Notes under the pieces: model-generated
Seen by the model: the letters and a program-made list of their open reading frames with translations, nothing else
What the model was told of the DNA's origin: nothing
Database searches by the model: none
Translations under genes and position numbers: made by a program
NCBI RefSeq assembly: GCF_021917145.1
Contig: NC_061062.1
Coordinates: forward strand, 6,229,847 to 6,293,846
Reading direction: 5' to 3'
Source of the DNA: Hypomesus transpacificus
Lineage: Eukaryota; Chordata; Actinopteri; Osmeriformes; Osmeridae
Length of the DNA: 64,000 bases
Part shown: positions 11,262-21,751 of the stretch, one piece after another
Layout of the letters: each line of letters opens with the position of its first letter
Position numbering within the stretch: position 1 is the stretch's first letter

Positions 11262-14200
11262 CTTCAGTTGGGGCCTCAGATCAGACATGGCGGCCGCCTG
11301 GAGGGAAATCTGAATTCTCCCTCTTTTTGTTGCTTTTTATAGAGAGACCCTGCGCCTGCCCTGTCGGCGACTCGCTACCTGGCTCTGTGTTTATGTTTTT
11401 ATGTTCCTCGTTTCTTGTTTTACTTAACTGTTTTAAGCTGTCACAGTGGTAGATGTGTGGTGAACTTCCAATTAGTAAAATGTTTGGTCAAAAAGTTTGC
11501 GCGCTTGGACTTTTCTTGTGGTTTTTCCTGTGGACGGAATTTGTTTGTGAGGCTGTGCGAGCCCAGGGGGTGGCTGCTCCGGCCGCGTCCACGTACACAT
11601 ACAGCCCGGATGAACTACGCAGCATTCGGGATGCTGCGGCGATCTGTACCCCCCCTCCCCTGGATCTACCCCCAGAGCTGAAGCGGAGGAAAAGAGGCCG
11701 ACGGAGCGGCATGCGGGTGAAAAACAGGTTGAGGAAATTTAAGCCTGTTCTACCATCGGTGATTATGGGTAACGTTCGCTCCCTAGCGAACAAAGTTGAT
11801 GAACTCGCAGGGCTTCTGAAATACGATCGGATGTTTCGGCAAAGCAGCCTGCTTTGTTTTATGGAGTCTTGGCTTAATGACACAATTCCTATGGATTACA
11901 CGGACATGGATGGCTTCACAATTATCCGACAGGATAGGGATCACGTCATGACAGGCAAGCGGACGGGAGGCGGAGTCTGCCTGTATGTGAATGAACAGTG
12001 GTGTCACTCTGGGCACATCACAATTAAGGAGAGAGTGTGCGACAAGAACATTGAATTGCTGGCGGTGAGTTGCAGGCCCTACTATCTTCCTCGCGAATTT
12101 TCCAATGTCATTGTTCTGGTTGTATACATCCCACCATCTGCAAATGCAAAACTTGCAAATGACACTATAGCCAGAGCTGCTCACAGTCTCTTAAGTCACA
12201 CTCCAGATGCTCTCATTACTATAAATGGTGATTTCAACCACTGCACCCTCTCCTCCACACTGCCATCCTTCAAGCAGTTTTTTTACATGTCCAACAAGGA
12301 ATCACAGGACTATCGATTTGTTTTATGCCAACATCAAAGACAGTTACACATCCACTGCTCTGCCACCACTTGGCAGCTCTGACCATAACCTAGTGCTGCT
12401 TTCAACCAAATACACCACACAGGCCCGAAAACAACCCACATCCACCAAATCAGTTCGTGTGTGGTCTACGGAGGCATGTGAAGAATTAAAGGCCTGCTTC
12501 GAAAGCACAGACTGGTCCGTGTTTAAGGACGAGGACAATTTTGATAGTTTTAACCGGATTGACAGTGTGGCTGATTGTGTTTCTGATTATATAAAGTTCT
12601 GTACTGACATGATCATCCCATGTAAAACCATCAAACTCTTCACAAACAACAAGCCGTGGGTCACTAAGGAAATAAAGAGTGCTATTAACAACAAAAAGGC
12701 TGCCTTCATGAGCAGAGATAGGGAAAAAATTAAATCAGCACAGAAACATCTTAAACAGGTCATAAGGCAGGGTAAGAGGGATTTTAAGGTAAAGGTGGAA
12801 AATAAACTTGAGGAGTGCGACACTAAAGGTCTATGGAGGGGCCTTAAGTCAATAACAGGTTATGGCACTGCCAGTTCTCACCTCAAGGAGGGTACTTTCA
12901 CACCGGATGAGGCCAACCAATTCTTTGCCCGGTTTGAAACCATGGACCTCCCAGCTGTGGACATGGCAACCCACTCCACCCTGGGGGAGTCGAGGGGTAG
13001 CCTCAGCCCCTGTCCCCCTATAACGGTCACAGTGGATGAAGTACGCTCACAGCTTTTAAGGCTCAATGTAAATAAGGCACCTGGTCCGGATGGGGTCATG
13101 CCACGAGTTTTAAAAGTATGTGCTGATCAGCTGTGTACAGTATTGCATTTTATATTTTCTTTGTCTCTGTCCCTGTCTAAAATTCCAGTTTCATGGAAAA
13201 CCTCATGTATTGTGCCCGTGCCTAAGAAACCTAACGCCAGAGCACTTAAAGACATGAGACCTATTGCCTTAACCTCTCACTTAATGAAATGTTTTGAAAG
13301 GACTGTACTAGGGCACTTAAAGAAGCAGGTCTGTGCCTTTCAGGACCCACTACAGTTTGCCTATAGAGAAGGGCTGGGTGTGGACGATGCCCTCCTCTAC
13401 CTGTTGCACAGAGTATACAGCCATCTGGAGCAAACCTATGCATCTGTACGAATAATGTTTTTTGATTTTTCTAGTGCTTTTAACACACTGCAGCCACATA
13501 TTTTAGCCAGCAAGCTTTTAAATTTTAACCTCAACAGCTCCACTGTTGCATGGGTCACAGACTACCTCACTAGTAGACCCCAGTTTGTACGGCTTCATGG
13601 TACTAGCTCTGGCATTATTACCACAAATACTGGGGCCCCACAAGGTACGGTTCTATCTCCGTTTTTATTTTCTATGTACACCTCTGATCACAGGCATAGC
13701 AGTGAACTTTGTCATTTACAAAAATTTTCGGATGACTCTGCCCTAGTTGGCTATATAACTAAAGATGCCAATACGGCTTACCAAACAGAAGTTGATAGCT
13801 TTGTCAGTTGGTGTGAGGATGCCCACCTGATTCTTAATATTGATAAGACGAAGGAGCTCATTATTGATTTTAGAAAGAAAAAAGCACAGGCAGCCCCCAT
13901 CCTCATTAGGGGACAGTCAGTTGAGGTGGTCCCCTCGTACAAATATCTTGGTGTACATCTGGACAGTACACTTGACTGGAAATTGAACACCAGTGTCATT
14001 TTTAAAAAGGCCCAGTCCAGATTGTTTTTTTTAAGGAAACTCAGGTCATTTGAAATCAGCAGATCACTTCTTAATGTTTTTTATCACGGTATTGTTGCAA
14101 GTGTCCTTTTTTATGCTGTTGTTTGTTGGGGTGGCAGCTTGACAGTAGAGGACAGGAACAGGGTCAACAAACTGATAAAAAAGGCAGGATCCATTATTGG

Positions 14201-14665
14201 TATGAGCCCTGATTCTCTGGAGGTCATCACGGAGCAGAGAACCAGGAGGAAGCTTAGGACTGTCCTGTCACATGACGACCACCCCCTGCACTGCACTTTT
14301 GTTAGAAGTGGAAGGAGCAAACGTCTCCTGTTACCAAAGTGCTCTACAGAGAGATTCAGGAGGTCTTTTGTTCCTGCAGCAGCTAGGCTTTTTAATCATG
14401 ACTGCTGATTTGATTTGATTTGATTGTATTACTGCACATTGCTCATTTGCACATCATAGTATTGTTATATTGTTATGTATTCCCTGTTTTAACCTTCTAT
14501 TTTTACTGTGGTAGTGGACCACACTCCCCCTGTGACTATGCTTGTTTTATGTTGTTACTGTATTCCTGTTTTGTATGTTGTACAGACTATGGTGGCAAAC
14601 CAGTTTCCCCATTGGGGATCAATAAAGTAAATCATCATCATCATCATCAATCAATCATCTCCACT
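11262..14665 (+). mobile_element. LINE, L2/CR1-like non-LTR retrotransposon, left copy
   Basis: Two overlapping ORFs (11453-12382 and 12225-14408) together match the single 984-aa ORF of the right copy. The first part is an AP-type endonuclease (Asn-Val-Arg-Ser-Leu-Ala, Glu-Ser-Trp-Leu, Gly-Gly-Gly-Val-Cys-Leu-Tyr, Asn-Gly-Asp-Phe-Asn). The second is a reverse transcriptase with FFDFSSAFNT, GAPQGTVLSPFLF and the catalytic box Phe-Ser-Asp-Asp, then a C-terminal YKYLGVHLD segment. A T-run at about 12279-12285 has one base more than the right copy and shifts the frame, so this copy cannot make the full protein. The 3' end has AATAAA-like sequence and an (ATC)n tail near 14630-14660. It sits 8 or more bp after the coiled-coil gene stop codon, apparently inside its 3' UTR. 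Confidence 0.85.
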
Positions 14666-15107
14666 ACATCTACCGGCTTTTCCTCAAACATGAACCTTAT
14701 CAACCTTGAACCAATGAACCTTAATAAAGTTGACATATTGACCACATGCTTCTACAGTGCAATGTTGATTCAAATAAAGATTTTAATTGATGCATGGCAA
14801 CATCAACAAACAACATCATCAACCGTTAACCTAAGCAAACCAACACTTCCTTCTTCAGGTACCATGAACTACCATGTGATGACACAGAAGGGGTTGGGGG
14901 TAGCTCAGTGCAAGACAGCCTGGAAGAAACCATGCTAACCACATTGTGGATGATCACCCTCTCCCTGAATGTGCTGATTTGGATTTAAAGCTGTGAAATG
15001 TTAGATTGTGTGTATGTAATGAGGAGATGGGTTGAACACTGAGTCAGCAGGGGGAGACAGACCTCAACTTTTGAAGATTGAGGATGTTGGTACTGAGGTG
15101 ACAGTTG
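14666..15107 (+). other. Probable 3' UTR end of the coiled-coil gene, then a V promoter region
   Basis: After the LINE tail the sequence has two AATAAA signals (about 14721 and 14777) that fit the displaced polyadenylation region of the coiled-coil gene. From about 14860 it becomes the upstream region of the family F gene and includes a tRNA A-box-like GGGGGTAGCTCAGTG near 14895. No ORF is supported. Confidence 0.5.
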
Positions 15108-15117
15108 TGATGTCACT
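15108..15117 (-). promoter_or_regulatory. V-beta promoter decamer (family F)
   Basis: TGATGTCACT, whose reverse complement AGTGACATCA fits the vertebrate V-beta promoter decamer AGTGAYRTCA exactly. It lies about 92 bp before the start codon of the family F gene and is kept in the right-arm copy. Confidence 0.7.
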
Positions 15118-15208
15118 CTGGTAGCCCCGCCCTCATCCTCTTCATGTACAGGACCATGCTGAATGCCAGCAGGTCATCAGGTCGTCACACAACAGAAGAC
15201 TGTTCACC

Positions 15209-15678
15209 ATGATCCTAGCCTTCATCCTCTGCTCTCTCTGTCTGCCCTGCATCAAGGGTGAGCAGCACAACATTTCAGAGAGAAAATATAAGTCATGGTT
15301 TTAGTTTTTCTCATCACCACTGTTTCTCTCCACAGGTTCCTCTGCCAGTCAGTCAGTTCAGCAGACCCCCTCTGCTCTGATCAAGAACCTGGGAGACTCT
15401 GTTGACAAAGAGTTCCTTTGTTCACACAGCGTTCAAAGCTATGATCGTATCCTCTGGTACAAACAACATTTAGATGGGGCTCTCCAGCTACTTGGTTATC
15501 TGAATCTTAATTCTCCATATCCAGAAGAAGATGTGAAAGGACAAATCAGCTTTGAGGGAGATGGGCGTAGCGAGTCAAAGCTCTCCATCTCCACACTCTC
15601 TCCAAGTGACGGAGCAGTGTATTTCTGTGCTGCTAGTCTGCACAGTGATGCACCCTCCCTCTCTCCTCTACAAAAACC
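15209..15678 (+). CDS. TRBV: TRBV family F (left), intact
   Basis: The leader exon 15209-15257 encodes MILAFILCSLCLPCIK, with a GTGAG donor. The V exon 15336-15640 is open: Gln-Gln-Thr-Pro start, first Cys in Phe-Leu-Cys-Ser-His, framework 2 Ile-Leu-Trp-Tyr-Lys-Gln, and a final Val-Tyr-Phe-Cys-Ala-Ala-Ser-Leu. The RSS has consensus heptamer CACAGTG (15641-15647), 22-bp spacer and ACAAAAACC (15670-15678). It would supply the V domain of a TCR beta chain. It lies downstream of TRBC in opposite orientation, so it can join only by inversion. Its inverted sister is at 51982-52451. Confidence 0.9.
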
Positions 15679-16024
15679 CTCCTGTGATAAGAGTGGTGAT
15701 CAGTGTGTGTGAGCAGCCAGTCTGAGGCTGGCTCCCTCTCTACACCTGGGGCTCACGTCTGCCAGCGAATCAGGAGCAGCACTTTGATCAACGCTCACAC
15801 ACCACCACACTGGTGATCTGCTGATAAAGGTCTGCGGTCTGACTTGTTCTGAGGACACACAGAGAAACAGCATCTAACCTGGTGGAGGAGGTGACAGGAC
15901 TGGAGGTGGAGATCAGGAGGGTTTTTTCAGAGTCACGTCATTTCCTCCCTCCAGAGAGAGAAGCACAGCTCAGTCATGTTTCTGGTCAGTTGCTGAGATG
16001 TGTTCAGCTCTGACATCCTCATCC

Positions 16025-16548
16025 ATGATCTCTCTTGTCATCCCAGTCTCTGTGTCGCTACTGTGGGCTGCAGGTACTTTCCAGGAACTGTTCTCTCTGC
16101 TACAGTGTGGAGAGATTCATTCTCAGGTCTAGCTGAGCTGGTGGACCTCAACGGTGGTTTATCAAGTCATCCTCATGTTCTGGTTTTGGTCTCTGTGTCT
16201 CCAGGTCTCTCTGAGGGGAGTGATGTCACCCAGACCCCCAGCATCCTCTGGTCAATCAAGGGGCAGCCTGCTGAGATGGACTGCAGTCACACCAAGGGTG
16301 CTACACACTACCAGATGTACTGGTACAGACAGCTACCAGGACAGGGGATGAAGCAGGTTGTGTACAGTGTGCCAAGCAGCAAGCCTGACTATGGAGAGTT
16401 CAGTGAAGTCAAATTCTCTGCAAACAAGACTGTAGCAGAGAGAGGTTCTTTCACAGTGAAGAACTCTTCACCAGAAGACAACGGCATGTACTTCTGTGCT
16501 GTTTATGAACACAGTGATACAGACATCATGTGCAGCTGCACAAAAACC
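16025..16548 (+). CDS. TRBV: TRBV family A (left), intact
   Basis: The leader exon 16025-16073 encodes MISLVIPVSVSLLWAA. The V exon 16205-16509 encodes a full V domain with Asp-Val-Thr-Gln-Thr-Pro, Met-Asp-Cys-Ser-His, Met-Tyr-Trp-Tyr-Arg-Gln and Met-Tyr-Phe-Cys-Ala-Val-Tyr-Glu. The RSS has heptamer CACAGTG at 16510-16516, a 23-bp spacer and ACAAAAACC at 16540-16548. The upstream ATG near 15976 is out of frame and was not used. Sisters are at 46606-47131 and 51110-51633. All features for function are present. Joining to D-J-C would need inversion. Confidence 0.9.
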
Positions 16549-16703
16549 CCCAGTGAGTTTTGATCTTCATTCAGAATGATGAACCATCTGATGATGTTTA
16601 TCCCCATCATGGACTGTAGGGGGCTCTCCAGTCCCATCAATCATCATGTCTCTAATGTTGCTGCTGTTCTTTTAAAACCTCAGACTTCTCCTGAAAGGTC
16701 CTG

Positions 16704-16713
16704 AGTGACGTCA
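16704..16713 (+). promoter_or_regulatory. V-beta promoter decamer (family B)
   Basis: AGTGACGTCA, an exact match to AGTGAYRTCA containing a full CRE core, 163 bp before the family B start codon. The same site precedes every other family B gene here. Confidence 0.75.
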
Positions 16714-16875
16714 TGTGAGATGACAGTGTGTTCTGCTGACACTCTCTCCATCCACCTCCTCTGGGCAGAGTCACTGTGACACAGCAGGGGGTGGGTGTAG
16801 CTCAGTGGTAGACAGCCTCCTCCCTGATTATCTGAGTGAAGCCTCACTGGTAGAGCTTCAGCAGACAGGAGCACC

Positions 16876-17345
16876 ATGATCATCCTGCTCATCAGCATAT
16901 CCATTCATGCTGTCTGGGGTTCAGGTGAGTTTGCATTCATGCGATGGTTCATTGCTTTGGATACTTGTTATTTTTTAAGAAAGGCAATAACATCTTGTCT
17001 TCCATCATCTGCAGGTTCGTCTCTGAGTGACCAAGTTCACCAGACTCCTGCAGCCTTGATTAAGAACCTGGCAGATTCTGCTGAACTGAACTGCAGACAT
17101 GATATCCAGAGTTACAATGTTATCCTCTGGTATAAACAATCCGACACAGGAGAACTGGTGTATCTGGGATACATGCTAGTAACCTCAGGCTATCCTGAAG
17201 CTGGGTTCAAAATCACAGGAAGTGCAAACCAAGGCCAAAACTGCACATTAACCATAGAGCAGCTCTCTTCAGACAGCAGTGCAGTGTATTTCTGTGCAGC
17301 TAGTCTCCACAGTGGTGTAAATCCCCTCTGTTCAATACAAAAAGG
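16876..17345 (+). CDS. TRBV: TRBV family B (left, first copy), intact
   Basis: The leader exon 16876-16924 encodes MIILLISISIHAVWGS. The V exon 17015-17307 is open, with Val-His-Gln-Thr-Pro, Leu-Asn-Cys-Arg-His, Ile-Leu-Trp-Tyr-Lys-Gln and Val-Tyr-Phe-Cys-Ala-Ala-Ser-Leu. RSS: CACAGTG 17308-17314, 22-bp spacer, ACAAAAAGG 17337-17345. About 156 bp present between decamer and start codon in the other family B genes is missing here. The missing part is flanked by TCCCT, so it looks like a microhomology deletion. This may change promoter spacing but leaves the coding region untouched. Confidence 0.9.
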
Positions 17346-17655
17346 TCTCCCAGACTGTGCTGTCTGTGTGGTAGGACTCCTCCACACACCTGCATGAAGC
17401 AACCGTCACCAGCTTTGATCCAGGGCCAGAACTCTGCTCAGCTATGAGGAGAGGAGGAGCTTCCTGATGCAACACCACCTCAGATGATGCAGGCCTCTGT
17501 AGTGCTGCCCACCTCTTTCACTCACACACATACAGGAGCCTTGTCATGTGACCCCCCTCACACAGGGACCTGGTCATTTGACCTCCATGACAGCATCCTC
17601 ATTGCTGACAGTCTTCTTCCTCTGCACTCAGACTGTAAGCTGGGAGCCGACAACT

Positions 17656-18172
17656 ATGTTAGCGTGGCTGATTCTGTCTCTGCCAACACTGGGTAATGCT
17701 AAACTTGATTCTTCCACATCTTCTTGTGTTTATATTTACATTTAGTCATTTAGCAGACGCTCTTATCCATAGCAAGTTACAGTAAGTACAGGGACATTCC
17801 CCCCGAGGCAAGTAGGGTGAAGTGCCTTGCCCAAGGACACAACGTCATTTTGGCATGGCCGAGAATCGAACTGGCAAACTTAAGATTACTAGCCCGATTC
17901 CCTAACCGCTCATTCATCTGACTCCTTTTGTGTTAAATGTACAGTGTGCAACAATGTGGAAATGATTGTTTAGCAGCTTGGTTTGTTGGATCTTTGTTAG
18001 ATCTACAATATTGTTGTGTGATTCTGTCTGTGGTGCATTGGTTTTGAGTGCAGGCTTGTCCCTGAAGCAGCCCCCTGTGGTGGTGGTTGAGGAGAGGCAG
18101 CCTGTGAGACTCCTCTGTGACCAGGAGAACACCCCCAAATCTGTCTTGATCTGGTACCAGCAGAGGGGAAGG
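17656..18172 (+). pseudogene. TRBV: TRBV family G, first half only
   Basis: The leader exon 17656-17692 encodes MLAWLILSLPTL, with a GTAATG donor. After an intron holding a SINE, the first V exon (18054-18172) encodes Leu-Ser-Leu-Lys-Gln-Pro-Pro through Trp-Tyr-Gln-Gln-Arg-Gly and ends at a GTAAAG donor. The following intron matches that of the complete gene at 20304-21292 until about 18430, where it switches to unrelated sequence. The second V exon and RSS are missing. This is the broken edge of a tandem A-B-G duplication, so the gene cannot recombine. Confidence 0.85.
17733..17926 (-). mobile_element. tRNA-derived SINE in the family G leader intron
   Basis: Read on the minus strand, the element has an A-box-like start (AGCGGTTAGGG), a B-box-like GGTTCGATTC (here slightly decayed), and the common fish tail that on the plus strand reads CATTTAGCAGACGCTCTTATCC. 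The second family G gene carries the same element at the same place, so it inserted before the duplication. Confidence 0.8.
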
Positions 18173-18429
18173 TAAAGTCTCATCTCTCTCCAACAAGATC
18201 CATCTGAAGCATGTAGCTCTACTGTAAATCATGGCGTTCAATGAGCGTGCTTACATTTTGTATTTTATTCATTTAGCAGACTTTTTCATCTAAAGTGACA
18301 AACAAAGCACGTAGAAAATACAGCAGAGATTCAAGGATTAGAAGTGCTCTGTTCTAAGAATATTTGTGTGGGTAGAGTCAATGAATGGTCTGTATCTCAC
18401 CAGGCCCAGTACAAAAAGTGTGTGTTCTG

Positions 18430-18700
18430 TACAGTCTGATTCTCCGTTTTGGAAGAAACAGATACAGAAATGGCGTACGATAAATGTCTTTCTACATTTA
18501 CTTTACTTTTTGATGAATCATTTCCAATAAAGACGAAAAAAAACGCAGAAAACCATGGTTGACCCATGGCCTGCCTAAGTCGATTAAGACGAAAAACAAA
18601 CTTTGTGAAAAAACCCAACCCCCCTGACTGAGTACCTACAAAGTGTACAAGAACAAATAAATCATACATTAATAATTGCCAAAAAGAATGATTACCACAG
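18430..18700. other. Junction of the A-B-G tandem duplication
   Basis: About 270 bp of sequence unlike either parent gene lies between the truncated G gene and the leaderless A' exon. No ORF or known repeat was recognised. Confidence 0.5.
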
Positions 18701-19044
18701 CCACTCAGAGGGGGAGTGATGTCACCCAGACCCCCAGCATCCTCTGGTCGATCAAATGGCAGCCTGCTGACATGGACTGCAGTCACACAAAGGGTGTTAG
18801 GTACTACCAGATGTACTGGTACAGACAGTTACCAGGACAGGGGATGAAGCTGGTTGTGTTCAGTGTGCCCAGCAGCAAACCAGAGTATTCAGAGTACAGT
18901 GAAGTCAAATTCTCAATGGCAAGGACAATAGCAGAGAGAGATTCTTTCACAGTGAAGAACTCTTCACCACAACACAACAGCATGTACTTATGTGCTATGA
19001 GCAGACACAATAATACAGACTTCATGTGCAACTGGACAAAAAAA
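18700..19044 (+). pseudogene. TRBV: TRBV family A' orphan V exon
   Basis: A V exon of family A type (Ser-Asp-Val-Thr-Gln-Thr-Pro, Met-Asp-Cys-Ser-His, Trp-Tyr-Arg-Gln-Leu-Pro, Met-Tyr-Leu-Cys-Ala-Met) is open from about 18702 to the signal. No leader exon is found upstream, because similarity to family A begins within the V exon. The RSS heptamer has decayed to CACAATA (19006-19012), with a 23-bp spacer and an A-rich nonamer at 19036-19044. With no leader and no working heptamer it is a pseudogene, created at the breakpoint of the local duplication. Confidence 0.85.
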
Positions 19045-19199
19045 CCCTGTGAGTTTTCATCTTTATTCAGAATGATGAACCATCTGATGATGTTTATACC
19101 CATCATGGACTGTAGGGGGCTCTCCAGTTCCATCAATCCTCATGTCTCTAATGTTGCTGCTGTTCTTTTAAAACCTCAGACTTCTCCTGAAAGGTCCTG

Positions 19200-19209
19200 A
19201 GTGACGTCA
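19200..19209 (+). promoter_or_regulatory. V-beta promoter decamer (family B')
   Basis: AGTGACGTCA, identical to the site before the other family B genes, 319 bp before the start codon. The greater distance compared with the copy at 16704 reflects the roughly 156-bp segment lost there. Confidence 0.72.
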
Positions 19210-19527
19210 TGTGAGATGACAGTGTGTTCTGCTGACACTCCCTCCATCCACCTCCTCTGGGCAGAGTCACTGTGACACAGCAGGGGGTGGGTGTAGCTCA
19301 GTGGTAGACAGCCTCCTCCCTCTCAGTCAGTAAGCAGACTTCATGTGAACAGAACTTTAGAAACATTACCAATTGCTTTCACTGTACTTTTATCAATCCA
19401 ACAAACCAACACACAATCAAATCAAGACCCAGTAAAGACAAAAGTGGTCCAGCAGTAACAGGTCAGAACAAGTCCCTGATTATCTGAGTGAAGCCTCACT
19501 GGTAGAGCTTCAGCAGACAGGAGCACC

Positions 19528-19997
19528 ATGATCATCCTGCTCATCAGCATATCCATTCATGCTGTCTGGGGTTCAGGTAAGTTTACATTCATGAGATGAT
19601 TCATTCCTTTGGCTACTCGTTATTTTTTTATTAAGGCAATAACATCTTGTCTTCTCTCATCTGCAGGTTTGTCTCTGAGTGATCAAGTTCACCAGACTCC
19701 TGCAGCCTTGATTAAGGACCTGGGAGATTCTACTGAACTAAACTGCAGACATGAAATACAGGATTTTGATTACATCTACTGGTACAAACAAACCAACACT
19801 AGACAACTAGTGTATCTGGGACACATGGTAGGGACAACTGAATTTACTGAATCTGGGTTCAAGATAACAGGAAGTGCAGACCAAGGCCAAACCTGCACAT
19901 TAACAATAGAGCAGCTCTCTTCAGACAGCAGTGCAGTGTATTTCTGTGCTGCTCGTCGCCACAGTGGTGTAAATCCCCTCTGTTCAATACAAAAACG
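19528..19997 (+). CDS. TRBV: TRBV family B' (left, second copy), intact
   Basis: The leader exon 19528-19576 is identical in protein to the first B copy (MIILLISISIHAVWGS). The V exon 19667-19959 is open: Val-His-Gln-Thr-Pro, Leu-Asn-Cys-Arg-His, Ile-Tyr-Trp-Tyr-Lys-Gln, Val-Tyr-Phe-Cys-Ala-Ala-Arg-Arg. RSS: CACAGTG 19960-19966, 22-bp spacer, ACAAAAACG 19989-19997. CDR1 and CDR2 differ from the first copy (Asp-Phe-Asp-Tyr and Gly-Thr-Thr-Glu-Phe), so the duplicates probably differ in binding. Confidence 0.9.
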
Positions 19998-20303
19998 TCT
20001 CCCAGACTGTGCTGTCTGTGTGGTAGGACTCCTCCACACACCTGCATGAAGCCACCGTCACCAGTTTTGATCCAGGGCCAGAACTCTGCTCAGCTATGAG
20101 GAGAGGAGGAGCTTCCTGATGCAACACCACATCAGATGATGCAGGCCTCTGTAGTGCTGCCCACCTCTTTCACTCACACACATACAGGAGACTTGTCATG
20201 TGACCCCCCTCACACAGGGACCTGGTCATGTGACCTCCATGACAGCATCCTCATTGCAGTCTTGTACCTCTGCACTCAGACTGTAAGCTGGGAGCCAACA
20301 ACT

Positions 20304-21292
20304 ATGTTAACGTGGCTGATCCTGTCTCTGCCAACACTGGGTAATGCTAACTTTGATTCTTCCGCATCTTCTTGTGTTTACATTTCATTTAGTCATTTAG
20401 CAGACGCTCTTATCCAGAGCGACTTACAGTAAGTACAGGGACATTCTCCCCGAGGCAAGTAGGGTGAAGTGCCTTTCCCAAGGACACAACATCATTTTGG
20501 CATGGCTGAGAATCAAACTGGCAACCTTAAGATTACTAGCTCGATTCCCTAACAGCTCAGCCATCTGACTCCTCTTGTGTTAAATGTATAGTGTGCAACA
20601 ATGTGGAAACGATTGTTTAGCAGCTTGGTTTGTTGGATCTTCGTTAGATCTACAATATAGTTGTGTGATTCTGTCAGTGGTGCATTGGTTTTGAGTGCAG
20701 GCTTGTCCCTGAAGCAGCCCCCTGTGGTGGTGGTTGAGGAGAGGCAACCTGTGAGACTCCCCTGTGACCAGGAGAACACCCCCAAATCTGTCATGATCTG
20801 GTACCAGCAGAGGGGAAGGTAAAGTCTAATCTCTCTCTCCAACAAGATCCATCTGAAGCATGCAGCTCTACTGTAAACCATGGAGTCCAATGAGCCTGCT
20901 TACATTTTGAATTTTACTCATTTAGCAGACTTTTTCATCCAAAGTGACAAACAAAGCATGTAGAAAATACAGCAGAGATTCAAGGATTAGAAGTGCTCTG
21001 TTCTAACAATATTTCTGTGGGTAGAGTCAATGAATGGTCTGTATCTCACCAGGCCCAGTACAAAAAGTGTGTGTTTTGATCTCCCAGCACCTTGCAGCTG
21101 CTGCTGTGGTCCTCTGGACAGAACGTGGAGGTGGAGGCCCAAGGTCTGATCCAGGGCTTCAGGGGGGACAGGAAGGGCTCCTCTCTGGCTCTGCACCTGG
21201 AGAAGTCTCAACTCTCTCACAGCGCTCTTTACTACTGTGCTGTCAAGTCTCTACACAGTGACAGATCCACACCTGCAGCCATGACAAAAACC
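20304..21292 (+). CDS. TRBV: TRBV family G', V domain split by an intron
   Basis: The leader exon 20304-20340 encodes MLTWLILSLPTL. The first V exon 20701-20818 encodes framework 1, CDR1 and framework 2 through Trp-Tyr-Gln-Gln-Arg-Gly and ends at an AAG|GTAAAG donor in phase 2. The second V exon begins at 21088 after CCCAG, restores the frame (Ser-Thr-Leu-Gln-Leu-Leu-Leu-Trp) and runs to Leu-Tyr-Tyr-Cys-Ala-Val-Lys-Ser. RSS: consensus CACAGTG 21254-21260, 23-bp spacer, ACAAAAACC 21284-21292. Reading across the 269-bp intron unspliced gives stops. Family H (21752-22258), which is related, has no such intron. Either splicing makes a normal chain from a split V gene, or the gene was broken by an insertion that resembles an intron. 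Confidence 0.78.
20377..20572 (-). mobile_element. tRNA-derived SINE in the family G' leader intron
   Basis: Same element, orientation and position as at 17733-17926, duplicated along with the G gene. The tail toward the leader exon carries CATTTAGCAGACGCTCTTATCC, and the tRNA-like head is at the far end. Confidence 0.8.
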
Positions 21293-21751
21293 TCCCACAG
21301 TCAGCCAACCAGAAAACTAACCAACTAACCACCCAACCAGCAAAGAGACAGACTACCAGGAAACCAACCAATCAGCCTCTAAGCCAGACAGCCAATCAGC
21401 TCACCAGCCAGTAAAACAACCAGCTAACCAGGAAACCAGCCTTTCAGGAAATCAACCAACTGGCCAATCAGACAGACAGCCTTTCAGGAATCCAGCCAAG
21501 AAACCAACGAACCTGCCAGCCAGAAACCAATAAGACAGCCAAGAAAACAGCCAGCCAACAAGCCAGCCAGGAAGCATTAACCCCGAGGAGGGGTTAGGCT
21601 CTGGGGGTGTGGTGTCTGTGGGTTGAGGCAGGGTGAGTGTTGAGGCATCCTCTAGGTGTTCCAGAGACCACAGCAGCATCACACAACTCCAGCAGTCAGT
21701 CTATCTGTGAGCTTGAACAACTAGTGTCTCTGAGAGGTAATCTCTCTGAAT
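21293..21751. repeat. CCA/ACC-rich degenerate repeat, then V promoter
   Basis: From about 21300 to 21570 the sequence is an irregular array of CCAACCA, CAGCCA and GAAACCA words with no coding frame. It merges into the upstream region of the family H gene. Confidence 0.7.

Larger units (their letters stand above)
3755..17400 (+). repeat. Left arm of a large inverted repeat
   Basis: The content in order is: upstream region, coiled-coil gene, LINE, then V genes F, A and B. The same series occurs on the minus strand at about 64000-50100, with matching introns, matching LINE insertion point and matching V promoters. The window end at 64000 corresponds to about position 3755, so the true arm may be longer. 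Past the family B gene the arms differ: family G on the left, family C on the right. Confidence 0.88.

Noticed and set aside
14420-14938. 172-aa ORF (mirrored at 52722-53240)
   Set aside because: It runs through the LINE 3' UTR and the (ATC)n tail as a poly-His stretch; not a gene.
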